In this document: positions 12,990 to 25,209 of the stretch, in pieces
Layout of the letters: each line of letters opens with the position of its first letter
How positions within the stretch are numbered: position 1 is the first letter of the stretch
Assembly (NCBI GenBank): GCA_965153355.1
Contig: OZ231126.1
Location: 44,950,001-45,014,000, forward strand
From: Flaccisagitta enflata
Taxonomy: Eukaryota > Chaetognatha > Sagittoidea > Aphragmophora
Length of the DNA: 64,000 bases
Reading direction: 5' to 3'
Notes under the pieces: generated by a model
Seen by the model: only the letters and a program-made list of their open reading frames with translations
Database searches by the model: none
What the model was told of the DNA's origin: nothing
Made by a program: the position numbers and the translations under genes

Positions 12990-13377
12990 TGGGCAGCGGC
13001 CCCGAAGGAGACGAAGTCCTGTAGAGCACAGAGGGAGTCTGTCTATCCGTCCATACATAGGCAAACATATGTACGTACGTCCACACATATGTCCGTACGT
13101 ACGTCTGTCCCCCCCATCCTCAGGGCTTTGGCCCATCATGCTTGGATTTGGGCCATTTTGCTTAGATTTGGGCCATATTGCTTGGATTTTTGCTATTTGG
13201 CAGAATTTGGGTCAGAACAGGCCCCAAAGGAGACAAAGCCCTGAGGATGGGGGGGGACAAACAGACGGATGGATGTACATATGTACAGACAGACGGACGG
13301 ACAGATTTCCCCAGCCGCTGCCCTACTCAAGCAGGGCACAGGTACCGCTGACCACTTACTGCCTTTGGGCTGCTATT
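12990..13377 (+). mobile_element. F2 Helentron-like element
   Basis: It begins GGGCAGCGGCCCCGAAGG and CCTGTAGAGCACAG and ends AGCAGGGCACAGGTACCGCT, GACCACTTACTGCC, CTGCTATTTTT. The centre has GGGCCATTTTGCTTAGATTT-type repeats. The collinear copy 43622-44244 is about 235 bp longer and keeps both arms of a long internal inverted repeat, so this copy is internally deleted. The pyrimidine-rich 13378-13800 that follows is non-coding. Confidence 0.65.
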
Positions 13378-14206
13378 TTTTATTCCTTTCCTCCTTTTCT
13401 TCCATTCCTTTCCTTCATTCCTTTCTCTCCTTTCCTTTCACTCCTTCCCTGCTTTCCTATCACCCCTCTCCTTTCCTTTCACCCCTCTCCTCCTTTACTT
13501 TCACCAATCTCCTCCTTTCCTTTCACACCTCTCCTCCTCTCCTTTCACACCTCTCCTCCTTTCCTGTCATTCCTTACCTCCAATTCCTTTTTTCACTACC
13601 TTTGCCCCTATCGAATTGTTGCCCTGTTCTCATTTCCTCTCTCCCTCCCTCCCTCCCTCACCCTGCCCTGTCTATCTCTCCAACTTTACCTTCTCATCAC
13701 AGATTTCTACCCCTTTCTTTCCTTCCCCCCCCTTTTCTGCGCTTTTTCCCCCACGTTCTCCTTTCCTTTCTGTTCCCGCCTCCACCACCGCATTGAAAAC
13801 GCTTTCGATCCGCGCTCGCGTCAAGAGAGAGAGACAGAGAAAAGAAAAGGATAGTAGAAGAAAGAAAGGAGGAGGAGAGCCGTAAAAATTTCCTCTTGAT
13901 TCATATCTTTAGAAAGGGAATTTGAGTGAAATTCAGATTTCTCGGATTTTGTTCAAAATTCATCAGGGAGACATGATTTTGGATTTAAGTAGCGGGAAGT
14001 GGCTCTCAAACCCACACCGCCCGCCCGCACTCAGGTCGTCAAGAGGAGGAAAAAGCGGAAATGGAAGACGAAATGGGGGGGGGGAGGAGGAAGGAAAAAA
14101 AAATAAGATTTAAAAAAATGAATAAAAGTGGGAAAAAACGAAAATAGTATGAAAAGTTTAACCACGGAAGAGGAAAGCGGAAGGCTCGTGTTTGTTAAGT
14201 ATTCGT

Positions 14207-14216
14207 NNNNNNNNNN
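14207..14216. other. Assembly gap (10 N)
   Basis: Ten N bases of unknown true length. Left of it the sequence is block B1. The matching point in B2 continues with different, unique sequence (gatcgatataaatagg). Right of it a RasGEF exon begins abruptly. The gap therefore coincides with the boundary of the duplicated block. Confidence 1.
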
Positions 14217-14509
14217 CTTGAAAGAGCAAAAGTTAGACTGTGGATGCGGAAGCTGGGGAAATGGTCAACAACAACACCAACTACGACAACAGCTGCATCA
14301 AGGAGGACAACTTCCGCAGCAACCGTCGACGTGTCTCTGTCGATCGACTCGAGAGAAGCTGCGCGCGTTGGTGGAAGATTTTCGACATTCGTGGGTAGAC
14401 GTATGGTATTTGACGCCTGGTGGCGACGACGGCAGTTTCAGCGGAATTCACGGCGAAATTCATGGCGACATCCAGAATGGCGCCGCGGCGTCGCCGGCGC
14501 TTTCTCTCG
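14217..14509 (+). CDS. RasGEF gene, upstream exon (5' end lost in gap)
   Basis: An open frame from the gap edge to a donor ctcg|gtaaaa at 14509/14510, leaving one base (phase 1). The peptide starts Gln/His-rich (GQQQHQLRQQLHQGGQLPQQ) and then has a denser segment, EKLRALVEDFRHSWVDVWYL, before an acidic/Gly stretch. Joined to the exon at 15434, the leftover g plus aa gives a sense codon and the frame continues. Composition (GC-rich third positions, arginine CGN codons) resembles the other RasGEF exons and not the surrounding AT-rich DNA. No named domain was recognised in this exon. The exon start and everything upstream are missing. Confidence 0.6.
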
Positions 14510-15264
14510 GTAAAAAACTTACAAAAGTTGTTTTTTAAAGACATGACATAAGATTTAATATCGAAATTTAAAAACTACTGCAAATGTCCAAAACAAAACA
14601 AAACAAAACAGAACAAAACCTTTTTTTTTTGCCATGCCCTGGTTCCACAATTTTTATTTACAGGCGTGCAATTTTTTCTTTCCTTCCGAGTATCTTCTAT
14701 TTTGCCCTGGGATCTTCCGACTTGTCAAATACCCATCCAGTCTAACTACCTGTTTACTTACTCTGTCTAACTTACGGAAGGAGGGACGGAAGGAAGGGAG
14801 GGATGACGGAGGGAAGGAAGGGAGGAGAAGGGAGAAGAAAGAGGGAATAGCAGCGCAGAATGGAAGGAAGGGAGTACTTATCAGCGGAAGGGAAGCAAAG
14901 CAAAGAGGAGGAGATGACTGGAAGGAAGAAGGCGGAAATACCAGGAAGAAGGGAAAGAAGAAAGGAAGAGGGAGGAAAGAAAAGGACGCAGAGAGAAAGG
15001 AAGCAAGAAAGAAGGAGAGCATGAAACGGTTAGGCAAAGAGGGGAAGGAGGAAGAGTGTTAAAGAAAAGGAAGAGACAGTTAAGTAATAAGAAAGGGGAA
15101 GGAGTACGGGAGTAGGAAGGAATGATTGAAATGAAGGAAAGAACATTGTAAATTTGTAATTATATAGTTGTTTGTAATAAAACGGAGCACCCTAATTAAT
15201 TTCCCTTTCTTCCTTCCTCTTACTTTTGTTCTGTTTTCTTTTCTTTTTTTTTTTGTCTTCTTTT

Positions 15265-15316
15265 CTCTCTCTTCTTCTTCTTCTTCTTCTTCTTCTTCTT
15301 CTTCTTCTTCTTCTTC
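15265..15316. repeat. (TTC)n microsatellite
   Basis: Short TTC tract in the RasGEF intron 14510-15433. The rest of that intron is purine-rich low-complexity DNA (14780-15060). Confidence 0.9.
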
Positions 15317-15433
15317 TCCATCTTCTTCTTCCAAGACCTTCCGAGAGGCCACCATGTTCTTCCGAGTAACGGGGTTACTGGTTACTGGTTACTCCACAAA
15401 ATGCACGCCTGTGACCACAAATCTTGCTTACAG

Positions 15434-15823
15434 AAACTCCATGTAATGCTGATGGTTGCCCGACTCAAACTCCGCCGTTACACAAGGATTGGATCTCGAC
15501 GGTGGGAGTTGACGCCCTCGCCACCGAATTGGCGCTGTTGGAGAGAGATTTGCTGCTTCGCGTGACAGCCGAAGAGCTCGTCAATTATCACGTCGTCGTC
15601 GACGGTGTTGCGCAGCACATCAGCTCTACTAACTCGTCAGCGGCATCTCGTCGGACGTCTTCGTTGCGACGTCGACACGCGCCGAATCTTCATCAACTTC
15701 TTGGATTTGTTCGTCGACTCGTTCAACTGATTCAGACTCAAATCGTTGGTCGACAAACCGTCGACTCAAGAGCCGAAGTCCTCGTCAAGTGGATCCGCGT
15801 TGCCACAAGATGCTTGGATCCAG
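15434..15823 (+). CDS. RasGEF gene, exon encoding N-terminal half of the RasGEF domain
   Basis: An acceptor (cttgcttacag) ends at 15433 and a donor (atccag|gtcggg) follows 15823. Both junctions are phase 1. The peptide VDALATELALLERDLLLRVTAEEL matches the start of RasGEF domains (the LAxQLTxxE...IxxxEL region). PNLHQLLGFVRRLVQLIQTQ and RAEVLVKWIRVATRCLD match the APNLxxL...V...RAxxxxxFIxIAxxC segment. Splicing to 18622 gives RCLDP then AFRNFQSAF, an uninterrupted RasGEF core. The product should activate a Ras/Rap-type GTPase by nucleotide exchange. A short Ser/Arg-rich stretch (SSAASRRTSSLRRR) may be a loop insertion. The RasGEF assignment is strong; the subfamily is not determined. Confidence 0.75.
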
Positions 15824-16123
15824 GTCGGGTTACTTGCCTCTGGACGTGCGAGTGATTGCGTAATCAGGACATGTTGTCGTCATTGTTCCCCTTGTATACT
15901 ACAGGACAAAAGTCTTCGTTCACTTGAAGAAATTATTCCATTTGACACATACAGTACGATGGGAGCAATAAGAGCAGTAGAAAGAGGGCCCTCTATATTC
16001 TCACTGTTTAAATATTTAACCTAAAGTTTTGGTTTTTTCAAATGACGGGTTCAAGGATGAGAACACAAAATTTCAAACTATGATTCATAAGAAAACCAAG
16101 TTAGATCGATGTCCCACATTTGC

Positions 16124-16212
16124 ATAAAAGTGATAACTCTGTTGATAGAGCCATAGAACGTCAGAAAAACACTTTCAGTGTCTCAGGTTCAAATCCCGAG
16201 TGGTGCTGCACT
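16124..16212 (+). tRNA. tRNA-like sequence (pseudo-tRNA or SINE head)
   Basis: The D-arm-like CTCTGTTGATAGAGC is followed 37 bases later by a B-box and T-arm, CTCAGGTTCAAATCCCGAG, then a run of seven T (Pol III terminator-like). The acceptor stem does not pair, so a functional tRNA is unlikely. It lies in the RasGEF intron. Confidence 0.3.
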
Positions 16213-16385
16213 TTTTTTCTTTTTGGTCAATAGTTAGAGCTAGAGGAATAAAACCATATTCACTTAAAGCTCTTGCTCATCAGCTTTTAGAAAAACCATA
16301 ATTGAAGCTACTTCATTAGAATAGTGAAGTTTGAAATGCATTCTCCATCTGAGGTTCTTTATTGCTTCCTATGTGGTGCATTGTA

Positions 16386-16972
16386 CTATCTAGAACATAC
16401 ATATCGACAGTACAGGGATTGAACACCTACTGTATGAGATCATAAAAACTCTAAAATATGATAGATACTTAATATTACATCTTTGGCGTTCAACAACAAA
16501 CTGTATATAGATTTTCTTAGCATTTTTACAAAAATGCTGAGAATAAATGCATGATTACTCTTCCTCATAAAATTTTATTTAAAAAAATTCCTTAGTGTAT
16601 GCTATGTTCTTCCTTTTGCTTCAGTTGCAATCCTAATGACTAAGAGAGGTTGAAATCAACCAAGAAATGCAACAAGTGCAAGGTGCTGTAATGAGGACAA
16701 AACAGGCAAAGGAAAACCTCCACCATCCTGGGAAAGAGACTTAAGAACTTACAAAGAAACTCATGCTTTTTTTATATTTTTTTGATTGGAGTATCAATCT
16801 TGTTTTGTTTTGCTTGGCATTTCTAAACGGCTTGAGCTTTAATGATGCGATTTGCGCCATTTGGTCAGAAATTCGAAGTAGTTTCAGAATCTCACTGATT
16901 TTTATGTAATTTTTTTATTCTTTATAGAGTTATTGCTTTAAATGCCTGTCGATATACATATGTTCTAGATAG
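16386..16972. mobile_element. TA-flanked MITE with CTATCTAGAACATA termini
   Basis: Terminal inverted repeats CTATCTAGAACATACATATC and the inverse of GATATACATATGTTCTAGAT bound 587 bp, flanked by TA at 16384-16385 and 16973-16974. No open frame. It resembles a Tc1/mariner-type or other TA-targeting non-autonomous element, in the RasGEF intron. Confidence 0.65.
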
Positions 16973-17528
16973 TATTATGTAAAGAAAAATGTCTATTTTT
17001 TTATCAAGTATCTCAAATTACATCTCTCCTTGGCCATGACGACTTCTTTTTGGCATAGAGACGATACATAGAGCTCTAATAAGAGTTTAACCAAGACTTG
17101 TCACTGGAGCTTATATGCCATTATTTTCAACCACTCAATTGCTTTTGTTGAAGATGCTTTATGGAGCTCATGGGGTTTTTATTAGGCAGATATCAACATT
17201 TAACAGGATTTTCTTTTCCAAGCAAATTCAAAATGAAAAAAACAAGAAAGAATAATGAATCTATATTAACAGCATTGCCATTCGCATCATCAAAATAACG
17301 CTTACCAGAATGAATTTGACTTGTTTTTCTGCATCTTTAAAATAGACATGTCATCTTATAATTGTTCTCATTTCTAAACGCTTTGAGCCACTAGAATGGG
17401 ATTGGTCTCAAATGAAAGACCTTTTGAAGTAATTTTTGAATCTCACCAATTTTTTCAACCATCTCCTACTAGAAGTACACTGAGTTATTACTGTTTATAG
17501 GTGAACGAAGAGTTTTGTTCTAGGTAGT

Positions 17529-17529
<1 letters not shown>

Positions 17530-17574
<45 letters not shown>

Positions 17575-18311
17575 ATAACAACAACAACAACAACAAAATA
17601 ACAACAACAACTACAACTGCAATCACAATAACAACAACATAAATGACCTTTAAACAAGCATAACAACAATAACAATAACAATAAAAACACAAAACAATCA
17701 AAGAAAAACAACAACAATAAATAAATAATAAATAAATAAATAATAACAACAACAAAAACAACAACAAAGACCACAACAACAACAACAATAAGCACAACAA
17801 GATGACAACAATAACAACAACAATAACAACAATAACAACAACAATAATAATAACAACAACTAAATATCAACATCAACAACAATAATATTAATAAACAAAT
17901 AAATAAAACAACAACAACAACAACAACACCAACAAATAACAATAATAACAACAACAACAAATAATAACAACAATAACAATAATAACAACAACAATAATCG
18001 ACAATAACATAACAAGGACAATAATGAAAAGTCTTAATAGCAACAACAGAACAAAACAATAACAATAAATAATAAACAAATAAATAAAAACAAATAACAA
18101 CAATAGCAATAAATAACAATAACAACAACAACAACAACAAATAACATCAACAACAACAACACCAAAGAAAAAAAAACACATCATCAACAGACAACAAACA
18201 ATAACAACCATACAAACAACGATGATAAAAACACGACAGAAACAATAACGACAAATAGTTGGCAAATAAATAACAACAGTAGAAATTAGAATAAACGCAA
18301 CTAACATCATC

Positions 18312-18345
<34 letters not shown>

Positions 18346-18456
18346 CAATAACAACAAAAACAATAAAAACAACAACAACAACAACAAATAAATAAATAAA
18401 TAACAAACAACAACAATAAACAACAACAAAAACAACAACAAGCAGCAGCAGCAACC

Positions 18457-18538
<82 letters not shown>

Positions 18539-18540
18539 AT
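17530..18540. repeat. (CAA)n/(TAACAA)n tract
   Basis: About 1 kb of CAA with frequent AAT interruptions in the last RasGEF intron. It is more interrupted than its counterpart at 369-1230. Confidence 0.95.
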
Positions 18541-18621
18541 CAAAAGGATAACAACAGCATTAACGACAAATTCATTTACATTTCTTTCAATTCCGCATAT
18601 TGATCCCTAATTCCTCCGCAG

Positions 18622-19654
18622 CTTTTCGCAACTTCCAGTCCGCCTTTTCCATCTCGTCTGCGCTTCGTTCTTTGCCGATATTTCGTCTCGAAACCACGTG
18701 GAGATTCATCGGCGAACACTCGACGAAAGAGCTGGAGGACTTCCGACGCCTCGTCCGCATCACCGACGACGCCGACAACTTCGCCGCCTATCGGAGAATG
18801 ACGGATGATGTAAAGGTGCTCGACGGGACAGGAGGAGGAAGAGGAGGAGGAGATGACAGCGGAGAAGTCGCCTTTATCGCTCCGCTCATGTTTCTCGGGT
18901 TTTACGTCAACGAACGTCGTCGTCTCAATCAATGGAATCTCGCGGTAATTAGTGGAAGCGGTAGCAAGAATAGTGGTATTGGCGTTAGTGCTGGCACTAA
19001 CATCATTGGCGGCTGTGACAACAAAAGCGGAGACAACAAAAGCGGAGACACCGGAAATATTGCCAGCGGCGGCGGCGGATGCAGCGTGACCGGCGGCGGA
19101 GGTGTCAGCGAGGATGATTGGGCTGCGGAGTTGGTGGCAGACGTGGTTTTGCGTCGCGTCGAGTCTGAGGCTTTGGAACTGGAAACGCGAGAAAAGCTTC
19201 GACTTCTTTGTTTGTCGGAAACGCGTCACGATTCTCGATGGGCGTGTTTGATGTTGAGAGGATGGACCAAAGACAAGATCAAATCCATGATTCCCTGTTT
19301 CGCCGTCCCTGTTTCGCCGTCAGAGCGGCAAAGATGGAAGCCTTCGTCGCCTCGCAAAGGCCGATCGCTCATCCCAGGCGGAGGAAAGAAGAGGAGGAAG
19401 AAGAGGAATCGGTTCGCATCGTCGGTCGCGTCGCGGCGGCGCTCGACAAGTTCGTCAACTGCAATGAAGATCGTTTGGAGGCTCGGCTGTTGAAGGCGCA
19501 ATGCGCGGCGTTGGGATATCACAAGTTTGTCAGCGATCCTAGACTGCGGGCGCAGCTGCTGAGAAGTCCCTGCAACCCGGAAAAGGATAATTTGTTGATA
19601 AGTTTTCTACACGATCCCGTCTGCGAACTGAATCAATTTTGGAGGAATTTGTGA
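18622..19654 (+). pseudogene. RasGEF last exon (copy 2), frameshifted
   Basis: The same exon as 1315-2324, with its acceptor at 18620-18621 and phase-1 continuity from the exon ending at 15823. A 14-bp tandem duplication, ccctgtttcgccgt at 19293-19306 repeated at 19307-19320, shifts the frame. The original frame resumes only in another register and ends at TGA 19652-19654, while the shifted frame stops by 19493. A second, in-frame 15-bp duplication (aacaaaagcggagac) lies at about 19020-19050. The shift removes the conserved C-terminal segment (LEARLLKAQCAALGY) but leaves the N-terminal part of the RasGEF domain. This could be a null allele, a pseudogene copy or an assembly error. Confidence 0.7.
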
Positions 19655-19716
19655 AAGAGGGTTTCTCATTGAGCCTCGACTATAAGGAGGAGGGGGTTTA
19701 ACCCAAGTCGCGATAT

Positions 19717-20114
19717 TTTTAGTCGCGTGCACGCGACTCTACACACACTCGACTGACTCGCGATGTGAAATCCTGGGCTTAAATCCATCCTTAAATGGAT
19801 ATCCCTTGATTTAGAGCTTATGTAAGAATTAGTCATAGCGATTGGGCAACTTAAAAAGTTAAAAATGATATGATTTCAACCGAAGGATTTTCATCCGGAA
19901 AGAAATAATTACTGTGATTTACAATTAAACAGCAGTGGTAATAACCCACTTTGTCCGTCGGTCAGTTGGTCGGTCGGTCGGTCAGTCACACTTTACTTTT
20001 TTTTATGATTTTATTTCTTTGACCTCACTGCTCCTGCCCAAATAGTTTGATGACCTCAAATATGGCCCCTGCCCACCCGCACGCGACTTCGGTAGCCGTG
20101 TATCCGGCCTTGTT
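19717..20114 (+). mobile_element. F1 element with nested insertion
   Basis: Orthologous to the F1 element at 2390-2614 (5' hairpin GTCGCGTGCACGCGAC, 3' GCCGTGTATCCGGCCTTGTT). About 190 bp (roughly 19742-19933) are inserted just after the hairpin, between CTCTA and TAACCC. The inserted sequence shows no recognisable termini. Confidence 0.7.
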
Positions 20115-20236
20115 TTTATTTCTAGAGCTTTAGAGAGGAATGGAAAAAAATTGCTTTGAAAGCGAGAGAGACATAAATGCGATAAGTTGGTGGTAAAAAA
20201 CATAGATGAAGGAAAGTTTTCGATTTAAAGAAGTAG

Positions 20237-20242
20237 AATAAA
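20237..20242 (+). promoter_or_regulatory. Candidate polyadenylation signal AATAAA
   Basis: Counterpart of the hexamer at 2754-2759, downstream of the frameshifted RasGEF exon. Confidence 0.35.
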
Positions 20243-20588
20243 CAGAAATATGACATGCGCTGTGTTTTTACGTTTCATTTGGACGTTGTTATAATTGTTT
20301 TTCGGAGGAATAATGAATAGAAAACCAAGTCTACGCGACAAATACTCTAAATTCCATCAAGATGGTCATTTGTGTTTGGCGACGTTTGGGAAGGACGGCG
20401 ACAATGTCGCTTCTTCTCGTCAGAGGGACCTAGGGAGGGCACGAAAATGACAACTGAGCAACGTTAATAGTCGCGAGGACCATTTGAGCCGAAACGATGA
20501 CACGAGAATTACAGGAACCAAATCATTATGTGACCCGCCTTTCCCAACAGGAGGCTGGCGCAAAAGGGGTTGAGGATGGTGGAAGAGC

Positions 20589-20788
<200 letters not shown>

Positions 20789-21248
20789 GAGAATCACACA
20801 CACACGGACACAAGCGGAAGAAAGATAATAACCCAAACCCACCGACCACAGTACTCACGGCAGTAATGAGGCTCACTAACACTGAGAGTAACAGAGTCAA
20901 ACTTGAGATGAGAAAAACAAGAAAAAGCAAGACCTGAGAGTCAAGGCGCGACGTGATTGGCGGACAGAAAACAGAAAAATGACGGACAAAGACCTGAGAT
21001 AGTGTTAGATGAAAGGGGCAGTGGATGTATTATGTGATGGGAGGCGTGTGATTCCTTTAACTACAGGCTGTTAGAAAGTAATGGGCAAAGAAGACGATTG
21101 AAAAAAAAAAACGCCTCCAGGTCTTATCTGAGATCTCGCCCATTAGACCACTTCACACCCGGAAAATGCAATACCCTAATTGATAGAGAAAAAGAACTCC
21201 TCCTTCTTTGATTATTCTTTCTCTTCTTATTCTTGTTATTGTTGATCA

Positions 21249-21307
21249 GCTTCTTCTTCTTCTTCTTCTTCTTCTTCTTCTTCTTCTTCTTCTTCTTCTT
21301 CTTCTTC
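21249..21307. repeat. (TTC)n microsatellite
   Basis: Short counterpart of the 160-bp tract at 3650-3811. Confidence 0.9.
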
Positions 21308-21392
21308 CATTGGCGAATAGCCTCCTTCTTCTCCTCCTCAAGAGGTTTTTTCTTTCACTTATTCTTTTTCCGTTACTTCTTCTTCATTTTCT

Positions 21393-21577
21393 TTTTAGTT
21401 GCGGACACGCAACTCTATTAGAGGCCGTGTCCGTCCGTCCGTTGGTCCATCCGTTGGGCCATCAGCGCGAGTCGAAAGTGGGAAAACTAGTGTTTTAGAT
21501 GTTTTTTGTGTATGTATTTGGGGGTCGGACGTCCCTACCCACCCGTCCGCAATGATATTACGACCCCGTGTCATCTT
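21393..21577 (+). mobile_element. F1 element, GTTGCGGAC subtype
   Basis: Collinear copy of 3894-4077, with the same 5' hairpin AGTTGCGGACACGCAACT. Confidence 0.55.
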
Positions 21578-21734
21578 CTTTTTTCTTTTTCTTTTTCTTG
21601 TCTTTCTTTTCTCATCGTTCTCCATTCTTTCTCCTTCTTAGTTTACTTGGGGGGGCTAATGATAGTTGTTTTCGTATTGTTGTTGATGTTCCTTTTTCTA
21701 ATTCACTTCTCATTTTTTCCTATGTGAAATGATT

Positions 21735-22290
21735 ACCAATAAAGGCGGCTAATCGCCGACCGGAAAAAAGTCGTAAATGGAAGTCTCTTTTTTCAGTGCT
21801 TGTTCTTCTGTGTGTGCATTTCATGATGTCTGGTTGATTGTCTGTTTTTGTTATTCAATCTGTGCGTTTTTTTCTGACTTTTTTGTCTGAACTCTGTCTC
21901 CCTTTTCTCTCCTCTCCCTGCCCTCTCTCTCCCTGTCTCCTCTCTCTCTCTCTCTCTCCTCTCTCCTCCCTCTCAGGGCTGATGCAGGTAATATGTTTAC
22001 TTCTCCCTATTGTTACATAAGACTGAAAATGGGATCACGTAAAAATATCGATTTTCATGAAACATGCAAAAAATAAAAAAAGATTCAAAAATTCATAACT
22101 TCTCAACTATTGATCGTAGAGACTTCTGGTTGGCGCCATTTGAAAGAGAAAAATAAGCTCTTTCTTAGCTGTGAGTATCAAAAAATGTATCATCCCAGCC
22201 CAAAAACTGCACAACTTGCGAAAATTGCCGCAAACCGAAAATGGAAAACTTTATTTCTCCCCTACGTTTCGTAATTCGACTTTTTTCCAA
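21735..22290 (-). mobile_element. F3 Helentron-like element
   Basis: On the + strand it runs from ACCAATAAAGGCGGCTAATC to GACTTTTTTCCAA. It contains GGAAAAAAGTCG near the left end and its inverse CGACTTTTTTCC at the right end (subterminal inverted repeats), plus the hairpin CGGCGATTAGCCG at the 3' (left) end. Block A1 lacks it (atgattttaagaatttc at about 4230), so it is a presence/absence insertion. The left arm of the 5' palindrome seen in the other copies is deleted here. Confidence 0.75.
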
Positions 22291-23050
22291 TGAAAATTTC
22301 ATCCTCATTTAAGTTTTTGTTCTGTTCAACGCGCAGTAATCATCCCAGGAATAAGGTTTTTCAATCGTATTGCTTCACCTTTCACTCCGCCCCATTTCCC
22401 CCATTATTCTCTAGTCATCTCACATTATCTAATAGACTTTTTGTAAACCCTTTCCATCTGCCTATCCATCCAACCCCTCTTTAAGTCTGTATTTTACATC
22501 GCGTGCACGTGATTTTAAGATTTGCTCTGTCGATCTATCAGTCCGTCGGTACTTCTGTCGGTCTATCACTCTCAATCCCTACCACACGCAATAATTGGCT
22601 TCTTCTAATTTTATTGTTCACTGGGATGGACTCAATTTGGGTATTCGGAAAGTATTTCCAAGCAATATCATATTCCATTTGTATATCTAGAGGACGATAT
22701 CCTTGCAAAATCAAATTGGAGTTTGCACAGAATGACCATGGAAGAAATTCCTCACACAACTACGGCAATCAACTCTTTACAATAACAGCATTGATGACGG
22801 AGTGCCTAGATCATGTCCCCAAATGAGCCCAGCCTTTTATTCACATAACAATAAAACTACGACACAACGTCCATTTGAAAAAAAAAGGCCAAGGAAAGAG
22901 GACACAATAAACAAATTAGTCTGGCGGAAATTAGGTGTCTGAATTTGTTAACGTTGTTAAAAAATATAAATTTTCATAATAGCCTGAAATTTGAGCCTTA
23001 TGCTTTGAATTTGATACTCTTTTAGATCATATAGAAAAAATATTCTAATA

Positions 23051-24215
23051 CAGTAGATGTCATCTAGACTTGGAAATACGGGGGAGCTCATAACCTGAGC
23101 ATCAATATAGTGAGGGGACTGATATTTTGTTGATATATTGTATAGACCCTAAGGGGTTGACGATGGGGTATGGCATCCCCCTATGGCTTACCCTAAGAAA
23201 AAAAATAAAAGTATAAAATTTTAGGATCAATCATTTTTTGCAGAAATTCAGCTTCATTCATTTGCTTTAAGGCCACCCGGGACCTCTGAGGGCTGACCCT
23301 GCCCTGCCCCTGCCAAGACTTAGGGAAATCCGTCCTCAAATCCAAACCTTTCTTCCTTTTCAGGAAATGGGGGTAAAAAAATCGATCCTAGACTTCCGGG
23401 AGACACAAGGTCAAGCTGATTTATGATATGAAATGCTTTCACCCATATGATTAAGATAAAAATTTTTACCCACCTTGTTCCCTATAAAATTTTTTGGGAA
23501 AATGACTTTTGTTGACAGTCATGAGAGGAACCTGTTAAACCCATTTTCTATATCTACGGGAAACTTTTCTTTTCCTAGATTCAAGAGTGCACACAATCAT
23601 AGTCATACAGTGCTAACGACGCTCTTGTTCCTGTTTGCAATAAGAATGTTATTACTTTGCATGGAAAAAAATCACTCATAGTAGCAATTTATCAATCTTC
23701 CCTTCAACGTTTTGTTTTACTATTTTCTTTGTTCTTTTTAATCTTTTCATCAAAAAATAAGAATTTGTTGGGTTGCGACGAGATTTGGTGACATTGTTTC
23801 TAGAAGGACACAGAGGCTGTCAAATTAACAAGTAAGTGACCGGTTCAATGAACAAAAGAACGAACAATCGAACAAAGGAACAAATGAACAAACAAACAAA
23901 CAAAAAAACAAACGAACGAACAAATGATGGAAGGAATGATCAAACGCTTGAACGAAGAAACTAGCGAATGATCGGGAAAACTATGGAGTTCAATTTCAAG
24001 GGTTGTCAAAAGAGCTCAGGGGTTAACTGATGAATTCGGGGGCTAGTCACAAAAAGAATGTATATGACAAATTAATTTCAGATCAAGAAAATGGAGACAA
24101 AGACTTAGAGTCGTAGAGACTTATGGCGTAACTATTTGGCGTGACAGATGCGTGTATAAATTCGTCCATTCTACCTGAAAGCAATGCATGTTTCCGGTAT
24201 GAGTAGTTAAGCTGC
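23051..24215. other. Non-coding, no gene seen
   Basis: AT-rich sequence with short direct repeats (gaacaaa and related, 23850-23930). No convincing reading frame or recognised element beyond the inverted-repeat start. Confidence 0.5.
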
Positions 24216-24218
24216 TTG

Positions 24219-24489
<271 letters not shown>

Positions 24490-25209
24490 GCTGTCATCAT
24501 TACCTCACACACAATCAGCTCTTCTAGCGTTACTGAGCGCCTTTTTAAGTGCATTATTAGATGGCGGAAAGCAGGCAAGTGGACCCATAAAGTGACGATA
24601 TCATCCAAACTCAACAACCAAACCTTGGTGGTACATCATCCCTAACTGTCCAGACCCCCACCTGGGTAGGAATTCCCCCTTGTAGGGTCGGCGCATCGTG
24701 CATACATATCATTACCACTTGACTACTGATTTTTGAGGGAAAAAAGGTCTTTTTTCTACATATCGGTTCTTTTTTAAACTGATATTGCATATGAAAGACT
24801 CCCAAAATCATGACTGAGAAGATAACATACACCACTCGTACAGTGCAATGTTGAATTATGTCTACATCTTTAAGATTGCTGCGAGTTGCTGCAATTTTAC
24901 TAAGATTTTGCAGCAAATTGCGGCAAATCACCAAAATTTCGGAAAAAAAAGAAAAAAATTGCCGGAGGTTGATGATTAGTGCCCCTGTGATGTTTTCAGT
25001 TGAAGTATGCGCATTTTTATCAGCTTTTTAATATCCAAAATTAACACCCTTGCAGCAAATCATATTTTATGCGATTACGCAATTGAAAATAGAAGCAGAT
25101 CAGCCGCAAACTACCTAGATAGATGAAAGATGAGAAAATTACAGGAGTAATGCTGTCTTGGAGTTGGATGAAAAGTGATGTGATAATAAACTACTCTAAA
25201 TGTACATGA

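Noticed and set aside
12940-13854. 304-codon Pro/Ser/Phe-rich frame and its relative at 44040-44780
   Set aside because: Built from an F2 element and pyrimidine-rich low-complexity DNA. The frames are not conserved between the copies (the fusion points and lengths differ).
13922-14113. 63-codon frame (MSEIQISRILFKIHQGDMIL) present also at 44777-44968
   Set aside because: Similarity is expected from the allelic or duplicated blocks, the tail length varies with a G-run, and no family match is recognised.
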